Positions 1 through 6,961 of a stretch of 9,717 nt of DNA are shown one piece after another. How positions within the stretch are numbered: position 1 is the stretch's first letter; every line of letters begins with the position of its first letter. Made by a program: the position numbers and the translations under genes. Origin of the DNA: Clostridia bacterium (GTDB lineage: Bacteria > Bacillota > Clostridia > Peptostreptococcales > Anaerovoracaceae); contig JAIKZT010000129.1 of NCBI GenBank assembly GCA_024682015.1, forward strand, positions 1 through 9,717. Reading direction: 5' to 3'. The notes below the pieces were generated by a model. The model searched no databases and had not been told where the DNA came from. It saw only the letters and a list, made by a program, of their open reading frames with translations.

Positions 1-38
1 GGCTATCGGTTCCAACTAATCCGACATAACCAGACTTT

Positions 39-66
39 GGGGGACCCCACGCGGGTCCCCCTTTTT
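39..66 (+). terminator. Rho-independent terminator of an upstream unit
   Basis: A perfect 9-bp stem (GGGGGACCC at 39-47, GGGTCCCCC at 53-61) with a 5-nt loop is followed by TTTTT at 62-66. It ends a plus-strand unit lying mostly outside the window. One candidate for that unit's last codons is the frame starting at base 2, which reads Ala-Ile-Gly-Ser-Asn and stops with TAA at 17-19, 19 nt before the stem. The frame starting at base 3 also stops nearby (27-29), so the upstream product cannot be identified. Confidence 0.9.
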
Positions 67-440
67 CGTGCCATTTTTCAATTGAAACCTGAAAAGGGTA
101 CAGATATTCACGAGCGCGGCTTTCGGCGCTCCACGGTCAAAACAGGGGACTTACAGGGGCCTTGCCGGGACGCATTGCTTCAGACCCGGATATCTGAAAC
201 ACTGCGTTACACAAAAAGGCATTTAAATATATTCGGGGAACGTCGTATCGTTCAAAAGCGGTAAATGCAAGCCGTGTAGAAGCGCCGCGTTTCAAAAGGG
301 GCATTTTGGGGCAAATCCGGAAACACATCCAACGTAGCCACCAAATGACCGCACGGAGCGGTCCCGTCAGGAGTGGCCGGAATCGCATCCGTCGCTGCAC
401 AATGGAGAAAAGTCCATAGAACCATCTGTCCAGCATACTA
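67..440. other. Gene-free intergenic stretch
   Basis: About 370 bp lie between two terminators. Open frames exist on both strands, but none has a ribosome binding site or recognisable protein composition, so I call no gene. Short inverted repeats are visible: GAGCGC/GCGCTC (112-117 and 126-131), TTCAGA/TCTGAA (179-184 and 193-198), GAACG/CGTTC (238-242 and 249-253) and GACCGC/GCGGTC (347-352 and 358-363). None is followed by a T-run. I recognise no riboswitch, tRNA or other known RNA. Confidence 0.5.
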
Positions 441-441
441 A

Positions 442-470
442 AACGGAGCCTCGAAAGGCTCCGTTCTTTT
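442..470. terminator. Bidirectional terminator downstream of the transglutaminase gene
   Basis: A perfect 10-bp stem (AACGGAGCCT at 442-451, AGGCTCCGTT at 456-465) has a 4-nt loop that reads TTCG on the minus strand. On the minus strand it begins 18 nt after the stop codon of the exported transglutaminase gene and is followed by TTAGTA. On the plus strand it is followed by CTTTT. Its main job is probably to end the minus-strand gene, and it may also block readthrough from the left. Confidence 0.88.
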
Positions 471-483
471 AGCGGGTGAAGGA

Positions 484-2343
484 TCAGTGCGTACCGGACG
501 CCAGCGGATCGAGAAGATTTGCGCCGCACTGGGGCGCGGACGTGGCCGCATCGACGGCGAAGAAAGCGGCAGTCTCTGCGCTGTCTACGCTCCTGGCGAT
601 CTCGACGATCTCTCCGCCGTTCAAAGGAACGGCATCCAGTCCGGTGAACCTCCCGGAAGCGTCGTACGAGGCGATCAGAACGACCGTATCCGTCCGCCCC
701 GCATAGACGGTCGCGCTTACGGTATCTTCCTCCGGCGCGCCTGCGCGGGAGGCATCGACCACCTTCGCTTTGCCATCACCATCCTTGAGGTAGTGGAACG
801 CAACGGACGGCTGGATCAGTTCGTCGTTGTATTCACCGATCGCGACAGCGTTCCATTCCGCTTCCGTTCCGGCATAGTAGACGTCTCTGATGCAGGTCTT
901 GCCCGTCGGCAGCCAGCAGCCGTTGAACACGCCGTACCCGATGGATGTGAGGGTGCTGGGGAGGGTCACCCGGCTGAGGCTGGAGCAGGAGAAGAGCATG
1001 TTGTCGGTCAGCGACGTGATACCCTCGGGGATCACGATCTCCGCAAGCGAGCTGCAGTTCGCGAATGCGGCTGCCTCGATGGCATCCATGCGAAGGGGCA
1101 GGTGGATGTCCGAAAGGGCCGTGCAGTTATAGAACGCCTGCATGCCGATCCTCGATACCGTGTCCGGCAGGTCCACGCTTTGCAGCGCGGTCATGCCCAG
1201 GAACGCTCTGTTTCCAATGCCAAAGATGCCCGATTCGACCTTGATCCGCTCTACGAGGCCGCTGTCTTCTCCGAGGATCCGCACGAAATCCGCGGGGATG
1301 TCGCCCTCGCCGAAGATCGTCAGCACGCCGTTTTCCAGGGTCCAGTGAAGACTTTCATAATCCGCGTCCGCCATGGGGTATGCCGCATAAAATTCCTCCG
1401 AAGTGAAATCGATGCCGTGAGCCTCTTCCCGCATGTGATCCATGAACGACTGGTCCGACTTCAGCAGGAATCTGTACATCGACCGTCCTGAATCCCAGGT
1501 AACGTCCACATTATAGTAAACGTCGCCCAGCTTAACGATGTTCCAGGCGTGCGCGTCGATCTCCCCATAGTTGTTGGCCGCCACACCGCTGACGATGCGG
1601 CAGTCGATGCCCGCGGTAAGGAGCATGCGGTAGAGCAGATTGGCATATCCCTGGCAGACCGCCGTATGGTGGAACAGCGCGGCGTAGGCCGTGTATTTCA
1701 ACAGGTACTCTTCGTCTTGCAGGTGCTCGTTATCGTAAGTCGTATTCTGGGCGATGAAGTCGTAGATGGCACGGATCTTGCCGTATTCGCTCTTTCCTTC
1801 AAGTTTCAGGGAAGGCATGACCTGAGCGAGCTCCTGCGTTACCATCTCTTCCTGTTCGGGGGTGGAATAGTATTCGAACGTGAACGTGGGCGTGTAAGTC
1901 ACCGTCGTGCCATTGGAGGAATAGGTGGCGCTCATGTTGAACGCGCCGTACTGGTAGCTCAGATAATCGCCTTCGTCCGGCGCCCCCGTGTGTTCAAGCG
2001 CTTTCGCGAGGATCTCATCGACGGGCAGGTCTTCGCTGACATTCCCGACGAAGCGGAAGGATATGGTCTCTGCGCGCGCTTTCATCTGCTCTCGCAGGTA
2101 CAAGCCAGCCTCTTCGACAGTCGTGAACCGCTCGAGCTGCTCGATCGTTCCGAAAGTGCCCGCGTCCGCCATCCTGCCGCGCAGGGCCGCGGTGTCGATC
2201 GCGTCTTCGTAGAGCGGGTTGACATAAATGAAATTCCGTTCTGCCGGATCAGACGGTGACCCGGCAGCAAAACCTGCGCCCGCAGAGCTCAATAGCAGCG
2301 ACAGCGACAGCGCCGCACAGCATATCGTTTTGCTTGTTTTCAT
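484..2343 (-). CDS. Exported transglutaminase-like protein with BspA-type leucine-rich repeats
   Basis: Predicted secreted protein of 619 aa. Residues 1-28 form a signal peptide: Lys near the start, a Leu/Ala-rich core, then an AGFAA-type cleavage site. There is no lipobox. Residues about 180-285 match the transglutaminase-like (papain-fold) domain with an intact Cys-His-Asp triad: Cys230 in AVCQGYAN, His265 in DAHAWN and Asp280 in NVDVTWD. Residues about 335-350 resemble the WTLENGVLTIFGEGD strand unit common in Firmicute surface proteins. Residues about 367-476 contain four to five BspA-type LRR units with repeated AF.NC and L..V.LP patterns, followed by the usual DVYYAGTEAEW unit. The C-terminus (about 540-605) looks like a small beta domain. 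No LPXTG or C-terminal anchor is seen, so release or non-covalent surface binding is likely. The substrate is unknown; members may be cross-linkers or cysteine proteases. Single-gene unit with its own promoter and terminator. An in-frame ATG at 2358 exists, but the ribosome binding site favours 2343. Confidence 0.88.
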   Translation of the reverse strand: MKTSKTICCAALSLSLLLSSAGAGFAAGSPSDPAERNFIYVNPLYEDAIDTAALRGRMADAGTFGTIEQLERFTTVEEAGLYLREQMKARAETISFRFVGNVSEDLPVDEILAKALEHTGAPDEGDYLSYQYGAFNMSATYSSNGTTVTYTPTFTFEYYSTPEQEEMVTQELAQVMPSLKLEGKSEYGKIRAIYDFIAQNTTYDNEHLQDEEYLLKYTAYAALFHHTAVCQGYANLLYRMLLTAGIDCRIVSGVAANNYGEIDAHAWNIVKLGDVYYNVDVTWDSGRSMYRFLLKSDQSFMDHMREEAHGIDFTSEEFYAAYPMADADYESLHWTLENGVLTIFGEGDIPADFVRILGEDSGLVERIKVESGIFGIGNRAFLGMTALQSVDLPDTVSRIGMQAFYNCTALSDIHLPLRMDAIEAAAFANCSSLAEIVIPEGITSLTDNMLFSCSSLSRVTLPSTLTSIGYGVFNGCWLPTGKTCIRDVYYAGTEAEWNAVAIGEYNDELIQPSVAFHYLKDGDGKAKVVDASRAGAPEEDTVSATVYAGRTDTVVLIASYDASGRFTGLDAVPLNGGEIVEIARSVDSAETAAFFAVDAATSAPQCGANLLDPLASGTH

Positions 2344-2350
2344 GGTTTTA

Positions 2351-2356
2351 CCCCTC
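2351..2356 (-). promoter_or_regulatory. Ribosome binding site that decides the transglutaminase start
   Basis: On the minus strand GAGGGG lies 7 nt before the ATG at 2343, giving the protein start MKTSK. The upstream in-frame ATG at 2358 has AAGGGG only 3 nt away, which is too close for normal initiation, and the GAGGGG of the chosen site lies inside that longer reading frame. The shorter form also gives a more normal signal peptide. Confidence 0.7.
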
Positions 2357-2393
2357 ATAAACCCCTTGAATTTGAATGATTGTTTACGATTTC

Positions 2394-2422
2394 ATTTTAA
2401 TATGCGGGGGCGGGTAATACAA
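2394..2422 (-). promoter_or_regulatory. Candidate promoter of the transglutaminase gene
   Basis: On the minus strand TAAAAT (plus-strand 2394-2399) matches the -10 consensus at five of six positions. TTGTAT (2417-2422) lies 17 bp upstream as a weak -35. This places the transcription start about 40 bp before the coding start. The region is AT-rich around the -10, so chance matches are possible. The perfect inverted repeat at 2399-2430 overlaps both elements. Confidence 0.45.
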
Positions 2423-2430
2423 CGCATATT
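2399..2430. repeat. Inverted repeat over the minus-strand promoter (candidate operator)
   Basis: Perfect 8-bp arms AATATGCG (2399-2406) and CGCATATT (2423-2430) are separated by 16 bp. The arms overlap the proposed -10 and flank the proposed -35 of the transglutaminase gene. Arm centres are 24 bp apart, a little over two helical turns. The position suggests a regulator binding site; the regulator is unknown. Confidence 0.45.
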
Positions 2431-2548
2431 TCCGTGATGGCGGGACGTTTTTTCCATCATGCGACGGTGGCGGCACAGGCTGTCAGTTGTGCTCCATAAC
2501 TGTATACAATCTTATATGCGATATGCAGGTATTAAAATAATAAACCGC

Positions 2549-2577
2549 TGCACAATCTCCGCAAATGAGCATATAAT
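2549..2577 (+). promoter_or_regulatory. Candidate ppdK promoter
   Basis: A perfect -10 TATAAT (2572-2577) sits 17 bp downstream of TGCACA (2549-2554), which matches the -35 consensus at four of six positions. Transcription would start near 2584, giving a leader of about 94 nt that contains the hairpin at 2597-2630 and the AGGAG site at 2663-2667. Confidence 0.6.
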
Positions 2578-2596
2578 AATAGGAGTGAAAAGGGGC

Positions 2597-2630
2597 ATTC
2601 TGGCGGGTCAGCCCGCGAAACGCCCGGAAT
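2597..2630 (+). other. Hairpin in the ppdK leader
   Basis: Within the predicted leader, ATTCTGG (about 2597-2604) can pair with CCGGAAT (2624-2630) with one G-U pair. It encloses a GCGGG-TCAG-CCCGC hairpin (2603-2616). An alternative pairing of GGCG with CGCC at 2621-2624 competes with the inner stem. No T-run follows, so it is not a terminator. It may stabilise the mRNA or act in regulation, but it matches no riboswitch class I know. Confidence 0.4.
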
Positions 2631-2677
2631 ACTGTCTATCCTATATTCACACATAAATCGAAAGGAGCAGCGAATTT

Positions 2678-5308
2678 ATGAGCACAAAGTACGTGTACAT
2701 GTTCTCGGAAGGCAATGCGAAGATGCGCAACCTGCTGGGCGGCAAAGGCGCCAACCTGGCTGAGATGAGCAACATCGGCCTGCCCGTGCCGCAGGGCTTC
2801 ACCATTACGACGGAAGCCTGCACCCGCTATTATGAAGATGGCAAGAAGATCGACGACGCCATCAAAGCCGAGATCATGGAATACATCGAGAAGATGGAAG
2901 AGGTCAACGGAAAGAAGTTCGGCGACAAGGAGAATCCGCTGCTCGTTTCCGTTCGTTCCGGCGCCAGAGCGTCCATGCCGGGCATGATGGACACCATCCT
3001 CAACCTCGGTCTGAACGAACAGGTCGTCCGCACCATCGCGGAGAAGTCCGGCAATCCCCGCTGGGCCTGGGACTGCTATCGCCGGTTCATCCAGATGTTC
3101 TCCGACGTCGTCATGGAAGTCGGCAAGAAGTACTTTGAAGAACTGATCGACAAGATGAAGGCCGAAAAGGGCATCCACTACGACGTGGAGCTCACCGCGG
3201 AAGACCTCGAAAAGCTGGCCAACCAGTTCAAGGCTGAATACAAGTCCAAGATCGGCGCGGACTTCCCCGACGATCCCAAGGAGCAGCTGTTTGCGGCAAT
3301 CGAAGCCGTCTTCAGAAGCTGGGACAACCCCAGAGCCAACGTCTACAGACGCGACAACGACATTCCCTACAGCTGGGGCACCGCCGTCAACGTCATGCCG
3401 ATGGTCTTCGGCAACATGGGCGACGATTCCGGTACGGGTGTAGCGTTCACGCGTGACCCGGCCACCGGCGAGAAGAAACTGATGGGCGAATTCCTGGTCA
3501 ACGCGCAGGGCGAAGACGTGGTCGCGGGCGTCCGCACCCCGATGCCCATCGCGCAGATGGCCGAGAAGTTCCCCGAAGCCTACGACGAGTTCGTCAAGGT
3601 CTGCGGCATCCTCGAAGAGCATTACAGAGACATGCAGGACATGGAGTTCACGGTCGAGAACCGCAAGCTCTACATGCTGCAGTGCAGAAACGGCAAGAGA
3701 ACGGCGCAGGCCGCTCTGAAGATCGCGTGCGACCTCGTGGACGAGGGCATGATCGACGAAAAGCAGGCCGTCGCCATGATCGACCCGCGCAACCTCGATA
3801 CGCTGCTCCACCCGACGTTCGACGTAGCCGCCCTGAAGGCTGCCACGCCTCTGGGCAAGGGCCTGGGCGCCTCCCCGGGCGCCGCTTCCGGCAAGGTCGT
3901 CTTCACCGCTGACGACGCCAAGGCCTGGGCTGACAAGGGTCAGAAGGTCATCCTCGTCCGCCTGGAGACATCTCCCGAGGACATTGAAGGCATGAAGGCC
4001 GCCCAGGGCATCCTCACGGTGCGCGGCGGCATGACGTCCCACGCGGCCGTCGTCGCGCGCGGCATGGGCGAATGCTGCGTTTCCGGCTGCGGCGACATCA
4101 AGATGGACGAAGCGAACAAGAAATTCGAACTGGGCGGCAAGACGTTCCACGAGGGCGACTTCATCTCCATCGACGGTTCCACCGGCAACATCTATGAAGG
4201 AGTCATCCCCACGGTCGACGCGCAGATCGCGGGCGAATTCGGCCGCATCATGGGCTGGGCCGACAAGTACAGGAGACTGAAGGTGCGCACGAACGCCGAC
4301 ACGCCCAAGGACGCCGCCAAGGCTGTCGAACTGGGCGCGCAGGGCATCGGCCTCACCAGAACCGAGCACATGTTCTTCGAGGACGACCGCATCGCGGCCT
4401 TCCGCGAAATGATCTGCTCCGACACGCTGGAAGAGCGCATCGCGGCGCTGGCCAAGATCGAGCCGATGCAGCAGAGCGACTTCGAAGGCATCTATGAGGC
4501 GATGCAGGGCTATCCGGTCACGATCCGCTTCCTGGATCCCCCTCTCCACGAGTTCGTTCCCAAGGAAGAGGACGACATCGAGGCGCTGGCCAAGGCGCAG
4601 GGCAAGTCCGTGGAAGCCATCAAGGCGATCATCGCGGGCCTGCACGAGTTCAACCCGATGATGGGTCACAGAGGCTGCCGTCTGGCCGTTACGTATCCGG
4701 AGATCGCTGAGATGCAGACCAGAGCGGTCATCAAGGCGGCTCTCGCGGTCCAGGCGAGACATCCCGAATGGACGATGGTTCCCGAGATCATGATCCCGCT
4801 GACGGGCGAGGTCAAGGAACTGAAGTACGTCAAGGACATCGTCGTGCGCGTGGCGGATCAGCTGATCAAGGAAGCCGGATCCGACATGAAGTACCTCGTC
4901 GGCACCATGATCGAGATCCCCAGAGCGGCTCTTACGGCGGACGAGATCGCGACCGAAGCCGAGTTCTTCTCCTTCGGCACGAACGACCTGACGCAGATGA
5001 CGTTCGGCTTCTCCAGAGACGACGCCGGCAAGTTCCTGTCCGACTACTACGACAAGAAGATCTACGAGAACGACCCGTTCGCGAAGGTCGACCAGGTCGG
5101 CGTTGGCAAGCTGGTCGAGATGGCCTGCAAGCTTGGCCGGGCCACGAGACCCGACCTGCACCTGGGCGTCTGCGGCGAGCACGGCGGAGACCCGAGCAGC
5201 GTGGAATTCTTCCACAAGGTCGGCCTTGACTACGTCTCCTGCAGCCCGTTCCGCGTGCCCATCGCCAGACTGGCCGCCGCACAGGCAGCGATCAAAGAGG
5301 CGCAGTAG
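2678..5308 (+). CDS. ppdK: Pyruvate, phosphate dikinase (PPDK)
   Basis: Cytoplasmic enzyme interconverting pyruvate + ATP + Pi with phosphoenolpyruvate + AMP + PPi. In anaerobic Clostridia it typically works in PPi-linked glycolysis or in gluconeogenesis. The 876-aa length agrees with the 874-aa C. symbiosum enzyme. The N-terminal nucleotide-binding domain (about 1-340) carries GGKGANLAEM and SVRSGARASMPGMMDTILNLG. The central phosphohistidine domain (about 390-510) has GGMTSHAAVVARGMG with the phospho-acceptor His455, preceded by Thr453, the position regulated in plants. The C-terminal PEP/pyruvate barrel (about 535-876) keeps Arg561, Arg617, Glu746, FGTNDLTQ with Asn769, and Cys832 in CGEHGG as the predicted proton donor. 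The start has AGGAG 10 nt upstream. The gene looks intact and monocistronic, with its own promoter and terminator. No PPDK regulatory-protein gene lies beside it. Identification is near certain. Confidence 0.98.
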   Translation: MSTKYVYMFSEGNAKMRNLLGGKGANLAEMSNIGLPVPQGFTITTEACTRYYEDGKKIDDAIKAEIMEYIEKMEEVNGKKFGDKENPLLVSVRSGARASMPGMMDTILNLGLNEQVVRTIAEKSGNPRWAWDCYRRFIQMFSDVVMEVGKKYFEELIDKMKAEKGIHYDVELTAEDLEKLANQFKAEYKSKIGADFPDDPKEQLFAAIEAVFRSWDNPRANVYRRDNDIPYSWGTAVNVMPMVFGNMGDDSGTGVAFTRDPATGEKKLMGEFLVNAQGEDVVAGVRTPMPIAQMAEKFPEAYDEFVKVCGILEEHYRDMQDMEFTVENRKLYMLQCRNGKRTAQAALKIACDLVDEGMIDEKQAVAMIDPRNLDTLLHPTFDVAALKAATPLGKGLGASPGAASGKVVFTADDAKAWADKGQKVILVRLETSPEDIEGMKAAQGILTVRGGMTSHAAVVARGMGECCVSGCGDIKMDEANKKFELGGKTFHEGDFISIDGSTGNIYEGVIPTVDAQIAGEFGRIMGWADKYRRLKVRTNADTPKDAAKAVELGAQGIGLTRTEHMFFEDDRIAAFREMICSDTLEERIAALAKIEPMQQSDFEGIYEAMQGYPVTIRFLDPPLHEFVPKEEDDIEALAKAQGKSVEAIKAIIAGLHEFNPMMGHRGCRLAVTYPEIAEMQTRAVIKAALAVQARHPEWTMVPEIMIPLTGEVKELKYVKDIVVRVADQLIKEAGSDMKYLVGTMIEIPRAALTADEIATEAEFFSFGTNDLTQMTFGFSRDDAGKFLSDYYDKKIYENDPFAKVDQVGVGKLVEMACKLGRATRPDLHLGVCGEHGGDPSSVEFFHKVGLDYVSCSPFRVPIARLAAAQAAIKEAQ

Positions 5309-5367
5309 GCGCGGGAGGGCGATCCCGGGCCCTGCAGCCTTCGAAAAGCACATATAACGTAGAGATA

Positions 5368-5400
5368 GGGCGCTTCCCTGAAAAGGGAGGCGCCCTTTTT
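5368..5400 (+). terminator. Rho-independent terminator of ppdK
   Basis: A 12-bp stem with one T-G wobble (GGGCGCTTCCCT at 5368-5379, AGGGAGGCGCCC at 5384-5395) closes on a GAAA tetraloop and is followed by TTTTT (5396-5400). It begins 60 nt after the ppdK stop. The reverse side has no T-run, so it works in the plus direction only. It separates ppdK from the signalling cluster, whose promoter begins 11 bp later. Confidence 0.93.
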
Positions 5401-5410
5401 GCGCGCAGTG

Positions 5411-5419
5411 TGCTAAAAT
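5411..5419 (+). promoter_or_regulatory. Extended -10 promoter of the kinase pair
   Basis: TGC-TAAAAT (5411-5419) is an extended -10 element; the hexamer matches five of six consensus bases. No -35 is visible, since the corresponding bases lie in the ppdK terminator. Transcription would begin near 5426, only about 15 nt before the ATG at 5441, which gives a very short leader with no strong Shine-Dalgarno sequence. A similar TGTTAAAAT occurs at 8072-8080 in the island before the response regulator. Confidence 0.55.
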
Positions 5420-5440
5420 AGTACCGATTGAAGTGTTGTT

Positions 5441-6961
5441 ATGTCGGACGAAAACCGCAGATTTCTGCATACGGTACTGCTCGTCTGCGTCCTTTCGGGC
5501 GCAGCAGCTTTTCTGCGCCTCTGGGCGAGGGAAGGGCTGGGACCCGGATTCACGGATAAATGCATCAATTTCGTCCGCACGTTTTTCTACCTGGGACTTT
5601 TCGGCTATTGGGGCATCTCCTGCGAGCGGAGAGTGGCCGTCAGAAGGATACGCCGCTTTCTGTGTGCCGCTGCTGCCATGATGGTCTTCTGGATCGTCGT
5701 CCGGGAACTCAAGTGGCGTTTCGTCTATGGTTCGGACGCGCTGCGGCATCTATGGTACGCCTATTATATTCCCATCCTGTTTGTACCGCTTCTGGCTCTT
5801 CTCATATCGTACTCCGTGCGAGAGTATGAGGACAGGCCGCTGCCTGTCTGGACGAAGGCTGCAGGCGGGTTTACTGCCTGCCTGACCCTGCTGGCTCTCT
5901 CGAACGACGCGCATCAGCTCGTCTTCCGCTTTCCGCAGGACTTTCACGGCCTGTGGTCGGAACAGGACTACGCCTATGGTCCTGCCTTCTACGTCATCGC
6001 CGGATGGGCCATCCTGTGCAGCGCGCTGGCCATCGCCCGCATGCTGAAGCGCATCCGGGGACCGAAGACCGCATCCAGGCTGCTGGCCGTGCTGCCAGTC
6101 GCCGCGGCGATCGTCTATACCGTGTTTTACGTGGCAGGCCTTCCGCCCGTACGGCCGTATCTGTCCGACACGGCCGTGTTCTACTGTCTCACGTTCACGG
6201 CTTTCTTCGAGGGCTGCATCCGCGCGGGGCTCATCCGCACGAACGCAGACTACGCGAACCTCCTGCGGGGCGAGCGCGTCGTCTGGGCGGGGGCTGTGAC
6301 GCCGTTCTTTGAGACGCAGGAAAAGCTGGAGGACCTGCGCGCGGAGTTCCAGGACCGGCGCGAACTGCTGGAGTACGAATACGAACGGGAAAAACAGCTG
6401 CGGACAGCCGTGGAGCAGAACCGTCTGTACGACCTGCTGCAGGAAAAGACGCAGAGCCAGCTGAACGAGATCGACGCGCTGGCCAAGCAGTTCGGAGAAG
6501 CGGAAACCAAGGAAGAAAAAGACCGCCTGCTGGCCCGCATCGTGCTGCTGGGCACCTATATCAAGCGGCGGCGCAACTTCGTGCTGGCGCTGCAGGGACA
6601 GGCGGAAGCTCCTGCGGACCTGCTGCGCAGCGCGCTGGACGAATCCGCAAGAGCCCTGCAGCTGTTGGGCGTGCGGTGCAGCGCGCTCGTGCTGCCCGAT
6701 GCGCTTGCCGCCGACCAGATGACGGAGGCGTACGACTTCTTCGAGGCCGCTGCCGAGTCTCTGCCAAAAGGCGCGCGCTATCTGTCGGTCCGCATTGCCC
6801 AGGCCGAAGGGGAAGGCTCCGGGCCTGCGCGTCTCGCACTGCTCGCGGATCGGCCGCTGGCGCATCCGGAAGCCTTGCAGGCGCGCTTCAAAGGGCTTTC
6901 CCTGGAGACGGAAGAGGGCGAGACATCCTGCCTGCTGCCCCTGGAAGGAGGCGCCGCATGA
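5441..6961 (+). CDS. 8-TM histidine-kinase-like sensor protein, apparently catalytically degenerate
   Basis: Integral membrane protein of 506 aa. Hydrophobic segments lie near residues 8-28, 42-60, 72-90, 104-126, 139-156, 178-201, 213-233 and 243-265. Features such as LWYAYYIPILFVPLLAL and NDAHQLVFRFP recall the 7TM-type sensor domain (HisKA_7TM) of clostridial histidine kinases. Residues about 291-366 form a charged coiled coil. The following GTYIKRRRNFVLAL (371-384) sits where a DHp helix would be, but there is no histidine anywhere between about 291 and 475. The last 120 residues follow the length and strand pattern of a HATPase domain (AYDFFEAAAE near 430-439), yet lack an N-box Asn, a DxG motif and a Gly-rich lid. 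I infer a ligand-sensing pseudokinase partner of the adjacent kinase. The start is bounded by an in-frame stop at 5429-5431. The stop overlaps the next ATG (ATGA), so the two are translationally coupled. Confidence 0.8.
   Translation: MSDENRRFLHTVLLVCVLSGAAAFLRLWAREGLGPGFTDKCINFVRTFFYLGLFGYWGISCERRVAVRRIRRFLCAAAAMMVFWIVVRELKWRFVYGSDALRHLWYAYYIPILFVPLLALLISYSVREYEDRPLPVWTKAAGGFTACLTLLALSNDAHQLVFRFPQDFHGLWSEQDYAYGPAFYVIAGWAILCSALAIARMLKRIRGPKTASRLLAVLPVAAAIVYTVFYVAGLPPVRPYLSDTAVFYCLTFTAFFEGCIRAGLIRTNADYANLLRGERVVWAGAVTPFFETQEKLEDLRAEFQDRRELLEYEYEREKQLRTAVEQNRLYDLLQEKTQSQLNEIDALAKQFGEAETKEEKDRLLARIVLLGTYIKRRRNFVLALQGQAEAPADLLRSALDESARALQLLGVRCSALVLPDALAADQMTEAYDFFEAAAESLPKGARYLSVRIAQAEGEGSGPARLALLADRPLAHPEALQARFKGLSLETEEGETSCLLPLEGGAA

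Noticed and set aside
1..32. Possible tRNA 3' end (GGTTC-like start and terminal CCA at 30-32)
   Set aside because: The T-arm does not pair when counted back from CCA, and the loop lacks the conserved purine after TTC. A protein C-terminus or untranslated tail before the terminator fits as well.
137..529. Minus-strand frame of 130 codons in the left intergenic region
   Set aside because: It overlaps the 3' end of the transglutaminase gene and runs through its terminator. It has no ribosome binding site and a composition typical of random sequence.
487..1491. Plus-strand 334-codon frame opposite the transglutaminase gene
   Set aside because: It is antisense to a gene with clear domains and signal peptide, and is Arg/Asp/Gly-rich without motifs.
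2636..5749. Very long open frame (1037 codons) on the minus strand, antisense to ppdK
   Set aside because: It is the exact shadow of ppdK with its flanks. The product is a low-complexity mix rich in Asp, Arg, Leu, Val and His without any recognised domain, as expected from GC-biased third codon positions. The sense frame is an unmistakable enzyme.
5750..6865. Minus-strand 371-codon frame opposite the membrane sensor
   Set aside because: It is a shadow of the sensor gene; the product is Gln/Arg/His-rich with no domain, while the sense frame has regular transmembrane segments and a coiled coil.
6676..6957. N-terminal extension of the histidine kinase frame
   Set aside because: The extension lies inside the upstream gene and is Arg-rich junk. 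AAGGAGG 6 nt before the ATG at 6958 and the ATGA overlap define the true start.
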